Assembly: GCF_000621665.1 (NCBI RefSeq)
Contig: NZ_JHXQ01000017.1
Coordinates: 43,070-107,069 of the forward strand
Origin: Allorhizobium undicola ORS 992 = ATCC 700741
Lineage (GTDB): Bacteria > Pseudomonadota > Alphaproteobacteria > Rhizobiales > Rhizobiaceae
Reading direction: 5' to 3'
Length of the DNA stretch: 64,000 nucleotides
Notes under the pieces: model-generated
The model's input: the letters and a program-made list of their open reading frames with translations, nothing else
Databases searched by the model: none
Told to the model about the DNA's origin: nothing
Part shown: positions 39,082 to 46,932 of the stretch, in pieces
How positions within the stretch are numbered: position 1 is the stretch's first letter
How the letters are laid out: every line of letters starts with the position of its first letter
Translations under genes and position numbers: made by a program

Positions 39082-41244
39082 TCAGACGCCGGACTGCACG
39101 TCGCCGTTACGGGTCCAGTTTTTCACGTTGTTGAGCGTGATGTCGGAAACGAAATCGACATTCGCGGTAGAGCTGTCTGTGCGGAACAGGTTCGTGCCGT
39201 TCGCGAAGCTTCCGCCGTCGATGGTGACGTTGACGTCGAGCTGCTTGCCGCCGTTGGTGCGAACCAGCGAGGTGAAGCCGTCGGCGGAGAAGTCCTTGAT
39301 GTAGATATTGGCGTCGGCATTGACCTGGAAGATCTTGTCCACGCCGCCTTCAGCCGAACCGCCGATGATGTTGACGTCCCCGGCGGATTTAACCGTCAGT
39401 GCGTCTTCACCCACATCCTGCCAATGCACGTTCTCGACCGTTGCGCCACCATAGACATGGATGCCGTCCGCGCCGTTTTCACCGAGATTGACGTTTTTGA
39501 GCGTTGCACCATTCTTCAGAATAAAGATCGGCTGCTGGCCTTCGGCTTGCGATCCGTCGCCAAGCTTGGAGGATGCCGTGTAGGTTGCGCCCTTTCCGTC
39601 AAAGACGCCGCCATCGACGACGATTGGCTCATCGACCGTGACAACCTTGCCCGATTGCGAGGTATCGGCCGTAGGAACTGTGGTGCTGCTGGTTGATGGC
39701 GTTTCTGTTTTCGTCGAGCTGTTGTCCTGGCTTTTCGATGTGCTGCCGGTGGTTTTGTCGGAAGAAGATTCCGTTCCGCCGGTGCCGCTCGGGCCTCCGC
39801 TACCCTTCGTGCCTCCGGTATCCCCGGTGCCGCCGGTGTCGCTGGAGCTGCCGGTGGAGCGGGAATTGTCCGCGCCGGAGCCTGCGCCGGTGCCAGAGCC
39901 GGTGCCGCCGGAACCCGAGCCGGTCTGACCCTGCGTGCCGTTGTCGCTGTTGGTCTTGCCCAGAAGCGCTTCCAGCAATTCGCCGATCAGGGAGCGCAAG
40001 TCGGAGGACTTGGAGCCCGAACTTGCCGACGGATCCTGAAGCTCATCGCGTTGGCCGTTGTTCAGCGGGCTGGCGATCTGGTTGCCATTGCCGTCCTTGT
40101 TGGCGCCAAGCAAGGAGGTCAGCAGGTCCTTGAGCAGGGATTTTACGGTTGAATCCATACCCTGCGTCGCCGGGCTGTTGTCGATCAGGTCGGACACCTG
40201 CTGCGCGGTCGAGGTGTTGGTCGTATCGCTCGAACCGGTTTGCGTTGCCGAATTGGTGCCGGATCCTGCGCCGGTGCCGGAAGCCTCGCTTGTCGGGCTG
40301 CCGCCACCGCTTCCACTGCCGGTGGAGGGTTGGCTGCCGCTGCCGCTGCCGGAGGCGTTGCCGGACTGGTTGCCCTTCAGGTTTTCAAGCAGAAGGGTCA
40401 GCAATTCCTTGAGGAGCGATGCCATGTCGGAATTCGCGCCATTGGAGCCGTTACTGTTGAACAGTTTGTCCACAAGCGCGCTGATGTCGTCAGTCTGATT
40501 GCCGCTGCCGGTGCCGCCCTGGGTCTGGTTGTCGCCCGAACCGCCGCCGGTGCTGCCGCTGCCGCCGGATCCGCTTTTGCCGTCGGTGCTTTGTCCGGTC
40601 AGCTTTTCGAGGAGCTGCTGAAGCAGAGCCAGAAGGTCGGAATCCATACCGGAATTCTGCGCGCTGTTGCTGAGCTTGTCGGCAATGTCGCTGAGGCTGG
40701 AGGTACCGTTATCGGTATTGGTGCCCGTGCCGGAGCCCGTCCCTGCGCTTGCACCACCACCGGCACCGCTGCCGGCACCAGCGCCGTTGCTCTGGCCCTT
40801 GTCGCCGCCAAGCTGCATCAGGAGCAGCATGAGGATCATTCCGAGAAGTTGCTTCTCGGAAGAGGCCTGCCCGGTCTTGTCCGTGGCGCTTGCGTCGGAA
40901 GTCTTGTCGGCGGCGTTGTCCGTGGCGGAGGATTGGCCCGTACCTTGCGACTGGTTGGAGCCTTCCGACTGATTGCCCTGCTTCAGGAGACTGATCAATT
41001 CCTGAAGCAGTTCGGCCAGCTTTCCTTCGAGACTATTGCCGCTATTGCCAGTTCCCGTTGCCGAAGAGGGCATGTAGGAAGACAATTGCACATTGTCGTT
41101 GCCGCTATCGGCAAAAGGCGAAGCCTTTCGCTGCGACTGGTCAAGCGTTATGCGGTTATCGCCACTGCCGCTTGTGCCGTCGGTTGTTCTATTGTTGGTT
41201 AATCTGTTGAGATCGGCGGTAATATCCAAATTTAGATTTAACAT
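39082..41244 (-). CDS. HrpW-like harpin with C-terminal PL3 pectate-lyase domain
   Basis: 720 residues, no signal peptide and no Cys seen. Residues about 1-510 are Gly/Ser/Thr/Asn/Gln-rich with at least five spaced Leu-rich amphipathic helices, such as KLAELLQELISLLKQ, LLALLQQLLEKLTGQ, MASLLKELLTLLLENLK, VKSLLKDLLTSLLGAN and LRSLIGELLEALLGK, a harpin-like make-up. Residues about 515-720 form a right-handed beta-helix of pectate-lyase family 3 (FDGKGATYTASSKLGDG, GATLKNVNLGENGADGIHV, GEDALTVKS). HrpW proteins of plant pathogens have this domain order and leave by the type III route. It follows sctV by 98 bases on the same strand. Likely substrate: plant cell-wall pectate; whether it is active is unknown. 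Confidence 0.88.
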   Translation of the reverse strand: MLNLNLDITADLNRLTNNRTTDGTSGSGDNRITLDQSQRKASPFADSGNDNVQLSSYMPSSATGTGNSGNSLEGKLAELLQELISLLKQGNQSEGSNQSQGTGQSSATDNAADKTSDASATDKTGQASSEKQLLGMILMLLLMQLGGDKGQSNGAGAGSGAGGGASAGTGSGTGTNTDNGTSSLSDIADKLSNSAQNSGMDSDLLALLQQLLEKLTGQSTDGKSGSGGSGSTGGGSGDNQTQGGTGSGNQTDDISALVDKLFNSNGSNGANSDMASLLKELLTLLLENLKGNQSGNASGSGSGSQPSTGSGSGGGSPTSEASGTGAGSGTNSATQTGSSDTTNTSTAQQVSDLIDNSPATQGMDSTVKSLLKDLLTSLLGANKDGNGNQIASPLNNGQRDELQDPSASSGSKSSDLRSLIGELLEALLGKTNSDNGTQGQTGSGSGGTGSGTGAGSGADNSRSTGSSSDTGGTGDTGGTKGSGGPSGTGGTESSSDKTTGSTSKSQDNSSTKTETPSTSSTTVPTADTSQSGKVVTVDEPIVVDGGVFDGKGATYTASSKLGDGSQAEGQQPIFILKNGATLKNVNLGENGADGIHVYGGATVENVHWQDVGEDALTVKSAGDVNIIGGSAEGGVDKIFQVNADANIYIKDFSADGFTSLVRTNGGKQLDVNVTIDGGSFANGTNLFRTDSSTANVDFVSDITLNNVKNWTRNGDVQSGV

Positions 41245-41342
41245 TGTATCATCACTCCACCAAATGGCCCCTTACTGACCGTTATCCGAGATACCCCGTT
41301 GACCGGGGAGCTTGATCTGTTCCTGTCTTGCGCAGGTCTTTC

Positions 41343-43277
41343 CTATGCTGCCCTGTCCTGTAGATTTCCGATCGTTCCAGTGACCTGGCAGGTGATTTCC
41401 TTGTCCACCTCATCGACGCCCAGCACGGGAATGAGGCATCCCTTGCTGACAAGCATGGTCTGGGTGATGAAGCGGACATGGCTTGCCACCAGCAGAACCG
41501 GATCGATGCCCTTGCGGTTGGCGTCTGCCAGTGCCTGCCTGACCTCGTCGGCCAGTTGCTGCGCCTTTTGATGACGCTGGCTCTGGTTTCCACCCTCGGG
41601 GTTTGCGTGGCAATCGGCCAGAAAACGTTCCCATGGCCCTGCCAGCGCAAAGACAGGAAGGAGACCGTTCTGGTCGAGCAGGGCATAGGCAATCTGATTG
41701 CCGAGAACCCTGCGCCCTTTTTCCGCCAGGGCGTCGGGTTCAAGCCTTGCGAAGTCGCGCAGCAGCACTTCGAGAAGACCGCGGGGCTGTGAAAGGGTAA
41801 CGCCTGCATCCAGCAAACGGCGCACAACCGCTACCACGATCAGCAAGGGCACCTGCGCCTTCACATCCTGCGCCAGCTTGCCAAGCCGTGGTTCCAGCCC
41901 TGTCAGCCATTGCGCCGCATCGTCCACGCTGAAAATTGCCCCGACATGGCGTCGCACGATACGGGCCAGATCGTCGGCCACGGCCTCGATCTCGCGTTCC
42001 TCGCTGCAATCGATGAGGCCAGCTGGAACATTCTCAACCTGAACATGGATGAGCTCGTCGCCCATGCGCGGGTCGATGTTGAAGGTCGGCACCGTCACCG
42101 CGACACCGGCAACGCGGGCGGCGCGGCGGATACGCGCCTCGATCAGACTGCCGAGATTGCCGCGATCCAGCCGTTCAAAAGCGCCGGGCGAAAGCGTGGC
42201 CATGACGGGATCGCCATATTTGGCGCGATCCAGCGGCAAGTGGCCGGCGCCAATGGCCTCATTGGCATTTGCGCCCGCACCTGCCTGCTTGCCCGCGCCG
42301 TTCCGCCGCTGCCGGTAAGCGACGAGGAAGGCCGCGCCTGCCAGAAGCAGACCGATGGGAAGCAGCACGAAGCCCGGAAAGCCGGGAACAAGGCCAATGC
42401 CGAGCAGGAGAACGGCGGCCACCGCGATGGCGCGCGGCTGCGCGGCAAGCTGGCGGCCAATATCTGCGCCGAGGCTTGAGCTGCTTTCATCCGAGACGCG
42501 GGTCACGACGGCGCCTGCGGCAACAGCCATCAACATCGATGGGATCTGCGAGACCAGCCCGTCACCGATCGACAGGAGCGAATAAAGGTGGGCCGCTTCC
42601 GAAAAGGAAAGGCCGCGTTGGAAAATGCCAATGGCGAGACCGCCGATCAGGTTGACCGCCACCACCACCAGCCCGGCAATCGCATCGCCTTTGACAAAAC
42701 GCAGCGAACCGTCCATGGCCCCGAAAAACTGGCTTTCGCGTTCAAGCTGCTGGCGGCGCTTTTGTGCAGCCTCCGGCGTGATGTGGCCGTTGCGCAGGTC
42801 GCTGTCGATGGCAAGCTGCTTTCCCGGCATGGCATCGAGGGTAAAACGTGCGCCCACTTCCGCAATGCGCTCCGCGCCCTTGGTGACGACGATGAACTGC
42901 ACAAGCGCGACGATGAGAAAGACAACGAGCCCGACAACGACATTGCCAGCCACCACCACCGAGCCGAAGGCGTGAATGATGTCGCCGGCATGACCTTCCG
43001 CCAGCACGAGCCGGGTGGATGAAATCGTCAGCGCCAGCCGGAAGACCGTGGCGATGAGAATGACCGCCGGAAAGGTCGAGATTTCCAGAACATTGCGCAG
43101 GTAGAGCGTCGTGACCAGCACGACAAGCGCAAAGGAAAGGTTGAAGGTAATCATGATGTCGATGAGAAGCGGTGGCAGCGGCAACACCATCATCGAAATG
43201 ATAACCACGAAAAATACCGCAAACAGTACATCCGTACGCTGCGTAATGGCTTGGATGGTTCTGGAGGAAAGGTTCAT
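41343..43277 (-). CDS. sctV: SctV major export-gate protein
   Basis: 644 residues. The N-terminal half has about eight membrane helices with family blocks NLSFALVVLVTTLYLRN, FRLALTISSTRLVL and GSLRFVKGDAIAGLVV. The large cytoplasmic domain, which forms a nonameric ring and binds substrates and chaperones, extends to the end (GCLIPVLGVDEVDKEI). Slightly shorter than most SctV but it looks complete. The start overlaps the sctD stop by four bases; the harpin gene is downstream on the same strand. Confidence 0.95.
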   Translation of the reverse strand: MNLSSRTIQAITQRTDVLFAVFFVVIISMMVLPLPPLLIDIMITFNLSFALVVLVTTLYLRNVLEISTFPAVILIATVFRLALTISSTRLVLAEGHAGDIIHAFGSVVVAGNVVVGLVVFLIVALVQFIVVTKGAERIAEVGARFTLDAMPGKQLAIDSDLRNGHITPEAAQKRRQQLERESQFFGAMDGSLRFVKGDAIAGLVVVAVNLIGGLAIGIFQRGLSFSEAAHLYSLLSIGDGLVSQIPSMLMAVAAGAVVTRVSDESSSSLGADIGRQLAAQPRAIAVAAVLLLGIGLVPGFPGFVLLPIGLLLAGAAFLVAYRQRRNGAGKQAGAGANANEAIGAGHLPLDRAKYGDPVMATLSPGAFERLDRGNLGSLIEARIRRAARVAGVAVTVPTFNIDPRMGDELIHVQVENVPAGLIDCSEEREIEAVADDLARIVRRHVGAIFSVDDAAQWLTGLEPRLGKLAQDVKAQVPLLIVVAVVRRLLDAGVTLSQPRGLLEVLLRDFARLEPDALAEKGRRVLGNQIAYALLDQNGLLPVFALAGPWERFLADCHANPEGGNQSQRHQKAQQLADEVRQALADANRKGIDPVLLVASHVRFITQTMLVSKGCLIPVLGVDEVDKEITCQVTGTIGNLQDRAA

Positions 43278-44269
43278 CGCGGCAAACTCCCACGCATCAT
43301 GGCCGTCGCACCCATGCTCAGGCTTGCCTGCTGCATGGGGCGCTGGGTCTGGACGCGCTCGCTCGTGCCGTCGCGCGAAACGCTCACGCCATTTCCTTCA
43401 ATGGAATCCAGCCGCCAGCCGCCCGGCAGCAAATCACCCTCGCGATAGCGCTTGCCATCCGTGCCAATCACAAAGCGTTGCGGTTGCAGGGCAGCGGCGG
43501 CAATGAAGCCCGAGAGGTCGGATGTCATGGTTGTCTTGTCGATAATGGGCAGGGGGCTGCGGCGCGACAGACTTTTGATAATATCGGCAAGCTTTGTCTT
43601 GTCCTGAAGGCGAAGTGCGCCCTGCGGCTGGCTGACCCGGATCTCTTGTGCCGTCTCCTCCACTGTCAGACCGTCCGGGAGGCGGGCCATACGTATCGTC
43701 TGGCGCAGCTCCGATGCAATGGCGCTTGCCGGTATGGATTCCCTGAGCGGGGTCATCGCCATGATCGCAGGGTGGGCAGGCTTGTTGCCATCCGGCAGCG
43801 CGCCGACGGCGAGCAGGATGGCGGCAACGAGAAACAGGCCGCCTGCCAGCCATTTCCGCCGGTCGGGTGTGCGCGCCAAGTCCTGGCTATCGGCAAGGCC
43901 GCTCAATCGGCACTCAATGTCATCGAAGCAGAGCACGCCGCTTTTCCACGCGACGAGGTCATGGGGGGTGAGCGTCTTCCCGTCGAGAATGCAGCCCTCG
44001 CGCAGCGCCTCCATTTGGAAACCCTGGCCGTGCTGATCGCGCTCGACAGTGAAGGCAGGGCGCGGCTCTGCCCCGATAATCACTGCGTCGCAGTCGGCGC
44101 TGCCGCCAACGGTCAACCGGCCGGCATCCAGATGAAAACGCGAAGAGCGCCCCTGACGGACAATGGTCAATTCCGGCCGGGTAACGCCTGATTGCCGGGG
44201 CATGACGCCGATCGGACGTTCCGAACGGCGCAATTTGCCCGTGATGGCGCGCAGCGAGGGTGAACGCAT
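43274..44269 (-). CDS. sctD: SctD inner-membrane ring protein
   Basis: 331 residues from the ATG at 44269. The open frame runs to 44353, but that part crosses a strong terminator, so the inner start (CAGAGAG upstream) is preferred. The N-terminus is an FHA-like cytoplasmic domain (ELTIVRQGRSSRFHLDAG, FDDIECRLSG), followed by one membrane helix (LAGGLFLVAAILLAVGALP) and a periplasmic part with a ring-building fold. SctD forms the outer of the two inner-membrane rings with SctJ. The periplasmic part is shorter than in Ysc/Hrp SctD. Identification is by fold, position and partner genes. Confidence 0.8.
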   Translation of the reverse strand: MRSPSLRAITGKLRRSERPIGVMPRQSGVTRPELTIVRQGRSSRFHLDAGRLTVGGSADCDAVIIGAEPRPAFTVERDQHGQGFQMEALREGCILDGKTLTPHDLVAWKSGVLCFDDIECRLSGLADSQDLARTPDRRKWLAGGLFLVAAILLAVGALPDGNKPAHPAIMAMTPLRESIPASAIASELRQTIRMARLPDGLTVEETAQEIRVSQPQGALRLQDKTKLADIIKSLSRRSPLPIIDKTTMTSDLSGFIAAAALQPQRFVIGTDGKRYREGDLLPGGWRLDSIEGNGVSVSRDGTSERVQTQRPMQQASLSMGATAMMRGSLPR

Positions 44270-44323
44270 GAGCTTGAAACTCTCTGATGGATGCAGCGAA
44301 ACGCTGATGCCGGAAAACGAAAA

Positions 44324-44352
44324 TGGGTGGGATTGCGCGACAATCCCACCCA
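44324..44352 (-). terminator. Rho-independent terminator after the needle candidate
   Basis: A perfect 12-base stem (TGGGTGGGATTG / CAATCCCACCCA) with a 5-base loop, followed on the minus strand by ATTTTCGTTTT. It lies 9 bases past the stop of the 60-residue gene and upstream of sctD, so it should make the small gene the most abundant part of the transcript. Confidence 0.9.
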
Positions 44353-44361
44353 ATTCTCAGA

Positions 44362-44544
44362 TCAGCCTGGGCTGATCTTCTTGATGGCGTTGGCAACGCC
44401 GTTGATCTTGGTCATTTCGGTTGCGACCTGCAAGCTTTGCGCGGTTGCTTCGTTCTGGGCAGCCTTGAACTGCGAAATTGCAGAAGAAACACCTGCGTCC
44501 AACGTGGAGGTCGAGCCGGTTGAGGTTGACGATGTAGTTGCCAT
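44362..44544 (-). CDS. Candidate type III needle/pilus subunit
   Basis: 60 residues from the ATG at 44544, with AAGGAGC 7 bases upstream. A Thr/Ser-rich N-terminus (ATTSSTSTGSTSTLD) precedes an uninterrupted helical region (SAISQFKAAQNEATAQSLQV then NGVANAIKKISPG). Size, absence of Cys and helix content fit SctF or NopA-type subunits, which need high expression; the strong ribosome site and private terminator agree. The sequence itself is not clearly homologous to any needle protein I know. It is first in the leftward sctD-sctV group. Confidence 0.68.
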   Translation of the reverse strand: MATTSSTSTGSTSTLDAGVSSAISQFKAAQNEATAQSLQVATEMTKINGVANAIKKISPG

Positions 44545-44848
44545 TTGCGTAGCTCCTTTCGGCTTGAGCAAGTAGAAGACTAGCTAAACATCGTTTTCAT
44601 TTCAATCATCTAGTTAAAAAATGGTAAATGCGTTTTTTGGACCAGGAATTCGCAAAATGTTTTTAATGTATAACAATGGATGTTGTTAAAATAAGAATGC
44701 GCTAATAAAAATGACACTACCGTTTACCATTTGTTGACCATTTTCTTCCTTTCAACCGTGCGGGCGTGTAAGGGATTGGAGCGAGAAGAGTGGGTGCCTT
44801 CCCCACTTGAATCACCGTCAGGGGTATTTCCCATTCATGGAGCCGTTT
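44545..44848. promoter_or_regulatory. Divergent AT-rich promoter region with a spaced inverted repeat
   Basis: This 304-base, AT-rich gap drives the leftward needle candidate and the rightward secretin piece. AAATGGTAAA (44619-44628) and TTTACCATTT (44723-44732) are exact inverted copies 94 bases apart. TTGACC lies just after the second copy. The pair could be an operator for an unknown regulator. Confidence 0.5.
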
Positions 44849-45415
44849 ATGCGCCGCGCTTTGTCCAAGTTTGCCGTTCTCGCCTGTCTCATCGCGTCGG
44901 GCCCGGTTCTCGCACAAGAGGTGTCGCTTGCCACGAGCGGCCGTCCGGTGAAGCTGAATGTCATGTCGCTTCCCACGCGCGATGTCGTGGATACGCTCTC
45001 TTATATGAGTGGCCTGCCGGTGATGGTTGTCGGCACGTTGAACGGGATGGTGGAAAACTGGTCGGTGGAGGCGCGGGGCGTCGAGGCCTTTTCCGCCCTT
45101 GGCCATGATCAGGGATTGTATGTCGCCTTTGATGGCGCGAAGGTTATTATTGCGGCCAACGAAAACGTCGCGACCCGCATCGTGGATAATCGCCAGGAAG
45201 GATGGAGCCGCACCCGCAGTGTCGTGGGTGAACTTTTCCCGCTTCTTCCGGAAGGAGCCATCAAACAGGATCAGGAAAGCGGCATGATCGTTCTGCGTGG
45301 CCCGGATATTGTGGTCAGGGCAATTACGGATTTGCTGGAAAGGCCCCATGACCAGCAAATCCAGATTATTCGCAGCGGCCGGACCCAGGTTGTAAAGCCG
45401 GGAATGCAGGGCTGA
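44849..45415 (+). CDS. sctC1: Short SctC secretin piece, RhcC1 type
   Basis: 188 residues from the ATG at 44849 (GGAG at 44839); ATG at 44837 is an alternative. A signal peptide (RALSKFAVLACLIASGPVLAQ) is followed by an N0 domain (PVKLNVMSLPTRDVVDTLSY, GLPVMVVGTLNGMVENWSVE) and an N1-like domain ending in ITDLLERPHDQQIQII. The pore-forming secretin domain is absent. Rhizobial loci split the secretin into RhcC1 and RhcC2; this corresponds to RhcC1, and no RhcC2 is present in the window. It lies in the outer ring assembly, but cannot form a pore alone. Confidence 0.82.
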   Translation: MRRALSKFAVLACLIASGPVLAQEVSLATSGRPVKLNVMSLPTRDVVDTLSYMSGLPVMVVGTLNGMVENWSVEARGVEAFSALGHDQGLYVAFDGAKVIIAANENVATRIVDNRQEGWSRTRSVVGELFPLLPEGAIKQDQESGMIVLRGPDIVVRAITDLLERPHDQQIQIIRSGRTQVVKPGMQG

Positions 45416-45419
45416 CCCG

Positions 45420-45833
45420 ATGGAAAGCGATTCCCGCCAATTGCAGGCATTGCTGAAGATCCGGAAAATGCGGGCGGAAAATCGCCAGCGAGCCTGTGCG
45501 GTGGCAGGTCAGGCCGTTCTTCTTGCCGAGCACGCGCTGCAACGCAATGAGGCAGAGCGCCGGGCTGCGGCCGCGGCCAGCGACAGGTTTGCAACAAGCA
45601 CTCTCCTGTCGGCACGCGGCACCATATCGGGCCAGTCGATCCAAAATGTCGCCATGCAGCAACAGCAATTGCACGCTGCGGAACAATCCGTTCTTGCCGA
45701 GCGTCCCGTTCTGGAAATCCGCGTTGAACTTGCTCGCCAGCAGCAAGCGGCAGCCCGCGAGGCGCTTTTGCAAGCAGAACGCAAGGTCATGGTGATGGAA
45801 GCCGCCCTTGATGTGATTTCAGGCCGTCTTTGA
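45420..45833 (+). CDS. sctO: SctO-like coiled-coil stalk protein
   Basis: 137 residues, almost wholly charged helix with heptad-like spacing (QQQQLHAAEQSVLAERPVLE, ELARQQQAAAREALLQAERK). This make-up and length match SctO/FliJ, the stalk that sits in the SctN hexamer. In rhizobial loci the equivalent (y4yJ) lies between rhcN and rhcQ; here it follows sctC by 4 bases instead. Assignment is by composition and context because SctO proteins are poorly conserved. Confidence 0.65.
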   Translation: MESDSRQLQALLKIRKMRAENRQRACAVAGQAVLLAEHALQRNEAERRAAAAASDRFATSTLLSARGTISGQSIQNVAMQQQQLHAAEQSVLAERPVLEIRVELARQQQAAAREALLQAERKVMVMEAALDVISGRL

Positions 45834-45913
45834 AGCTTGTCATGGTCCGGCGTGCCGGATGGAAAAATTTTTCCTGACCGACGGAATTTGTCTCTAGCCG
45901 CGTCATCATTCCC

Positions 45914-46522
45914 ATGAGCAGTGGTGAATGGGGACTGGCGGCAGATGGCGGCAATGTGATGGATGATCCGGATGCACCGCTTTTGAAAGGGGTTGCCGAG
46001 GGTGATCCCGTTGCGCTGCGCCGCATGGTGGAGCGAAAATTGCCCCGGATCCTGACACTGGCCCGTGCCATGCTGGGAGATGCCGCCGAAGCGGAAGATG
46101 TTGCCCAGGAAACGTTTTTGCGGATATGGCGTCAGGCGCAGCATTGGCAACCGGGCAGGGCGCGCTTCGATAGCTGGATCCACCGTGTTGCCGTCAATCT
46201 CTGTTATGACCGCTTGCGCAGACGCAAGGAAAGCCCAACGGACGATGTGCCGGAACTGGTTGATCCGGCGCCATTGCCCGATGCCGACGGCGCCGAAGGC
46301 GAGACCCTGCGGCTTGAGCTGGCGCTGGGGCGGATTGCGCCGCGTCAACGCCTTGCCATAACGCTGGTTTACTACCAGGGCCTGTCGAATCGGGAAGCGG
46401 CCGAGATTATGGAAACCACTGTCGATGCCCTTGAAAGCCTTTTGGCGCGTGGGCGCCGGGCGCTGCATGACTTGCTGCTGAACGAGCAGGGTGAAAGCCT
46501 GCATGGAGGAAAAACCGGATGA
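45914..46522 (+). CDS. ECF-type RNA polymerase sigma factor
   Basis: 202 residues from the first ATG; another in-frame ATG at 45959 may be the true start. Region 2 is clear (ARAMLGDAAEAEDVAQETFL then RIWRQ), and region 4 contains the helix-turn-helix LSNREAAEIMETTVDALESL. The following gene overlaps it by four bases and encodes a membrane protein, as expected for a sigma/anti-sigma pair. Upstream is a GGAAAAATTTTTCC palindrome (45861) and GGAAT / CGTC elements that could be an autoregulated promoter. Signal unknown; the third gene suggests a metal or envelope signal. Confidence 0.9.
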   Translation: MSSGEWGLAADGGNVMDDPDAPLLKGVAEGDPVALRRMVERKLPRILTLARAMLGDAAEAEDVAQETFLRIWRQAQHWQPGRARFDSWIHRVAVNLCYDRLRRRKESPTDDVPELVDPAPLPDADGAEGETLRLELALGRIAPRQRLAITLVYYQGLSNREAAEIMETTVDALESLLARGRRALHDLLLNEQGESLHGGKTG

Positions 46523-46923
46523 ACGGACCAATGGACGAGCAACGTTTCCGGCAATTGCTCGATGCTTATGGGTCCCGGCGGCAATGCTGGCCGGTGGCTG
46601 AGCGGGAGGCCGCATCCCTTTTTGCGCAAACCCATGACGTCAGCGCCTTGACGGGGCGTGCCGCGGCGCTGGATCTGTTGCTGGATGGTATTGCGCCTGT
46701 CCAGCCATCCGCTGCGCTTGTCGGACGCATTCTGGATGAGGGCCAGACGGAGCTTGCCCGCAATCGGCGCCATCGCCGCTGGTGGTGGGGCGTGGGGCTG
46801 CTGGCCGTTGGTATGGCGGGCGGCATTTGCGGTGCGTTTACAGTGGCCGTCATCACGCCTTCGGCGACAATTTACGCGGACAATGGGGCCACGGCCTTCG
46901 GTCTGGTTCAAACTGATGAGTGA
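46519..46923 (+). CDS. Putative anti-sigma factor, one membrane helix
   Basis: 134 residues. A soluble N-terminal part (about 1-85) begins DEQRFRQLLDAYGSRRQCWP and is followed by a basic stretch RNRRHRRWWW, a membrane helix (WGVGLLAVGMAGGICGAFTV) and a short periplasmic end. This topology fits a cytoplasmic sigma-binding domain tethered in the membrane. The start overlaps the sigma-factor stop (ATGA). No zinc-binding anti-sigma motif is seen. Confidence 0.65.
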   Translation: MNGPMDEQRFRQLLDAYGSRRQCWPVAEREAASLFAQTHDVSALTGRAAALDLLLDGIAPVQPSAALVGRILDEGQTELARNRRHRRWWWGVGLLAVGMAGGICGAFTVAVITPSATIYADNGATAFGLVQTDE

Positions 46924-46932
46924 GATGAAACC

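Noticed and set aside
40240..41202. 320-codon open frame antisense to the harpin gene
   Set aside because: Its Ala/Gly/Val repeats come from reading the Gly/Ser-coding DNA in reverse; the harpin frame has a domain and a terminator.
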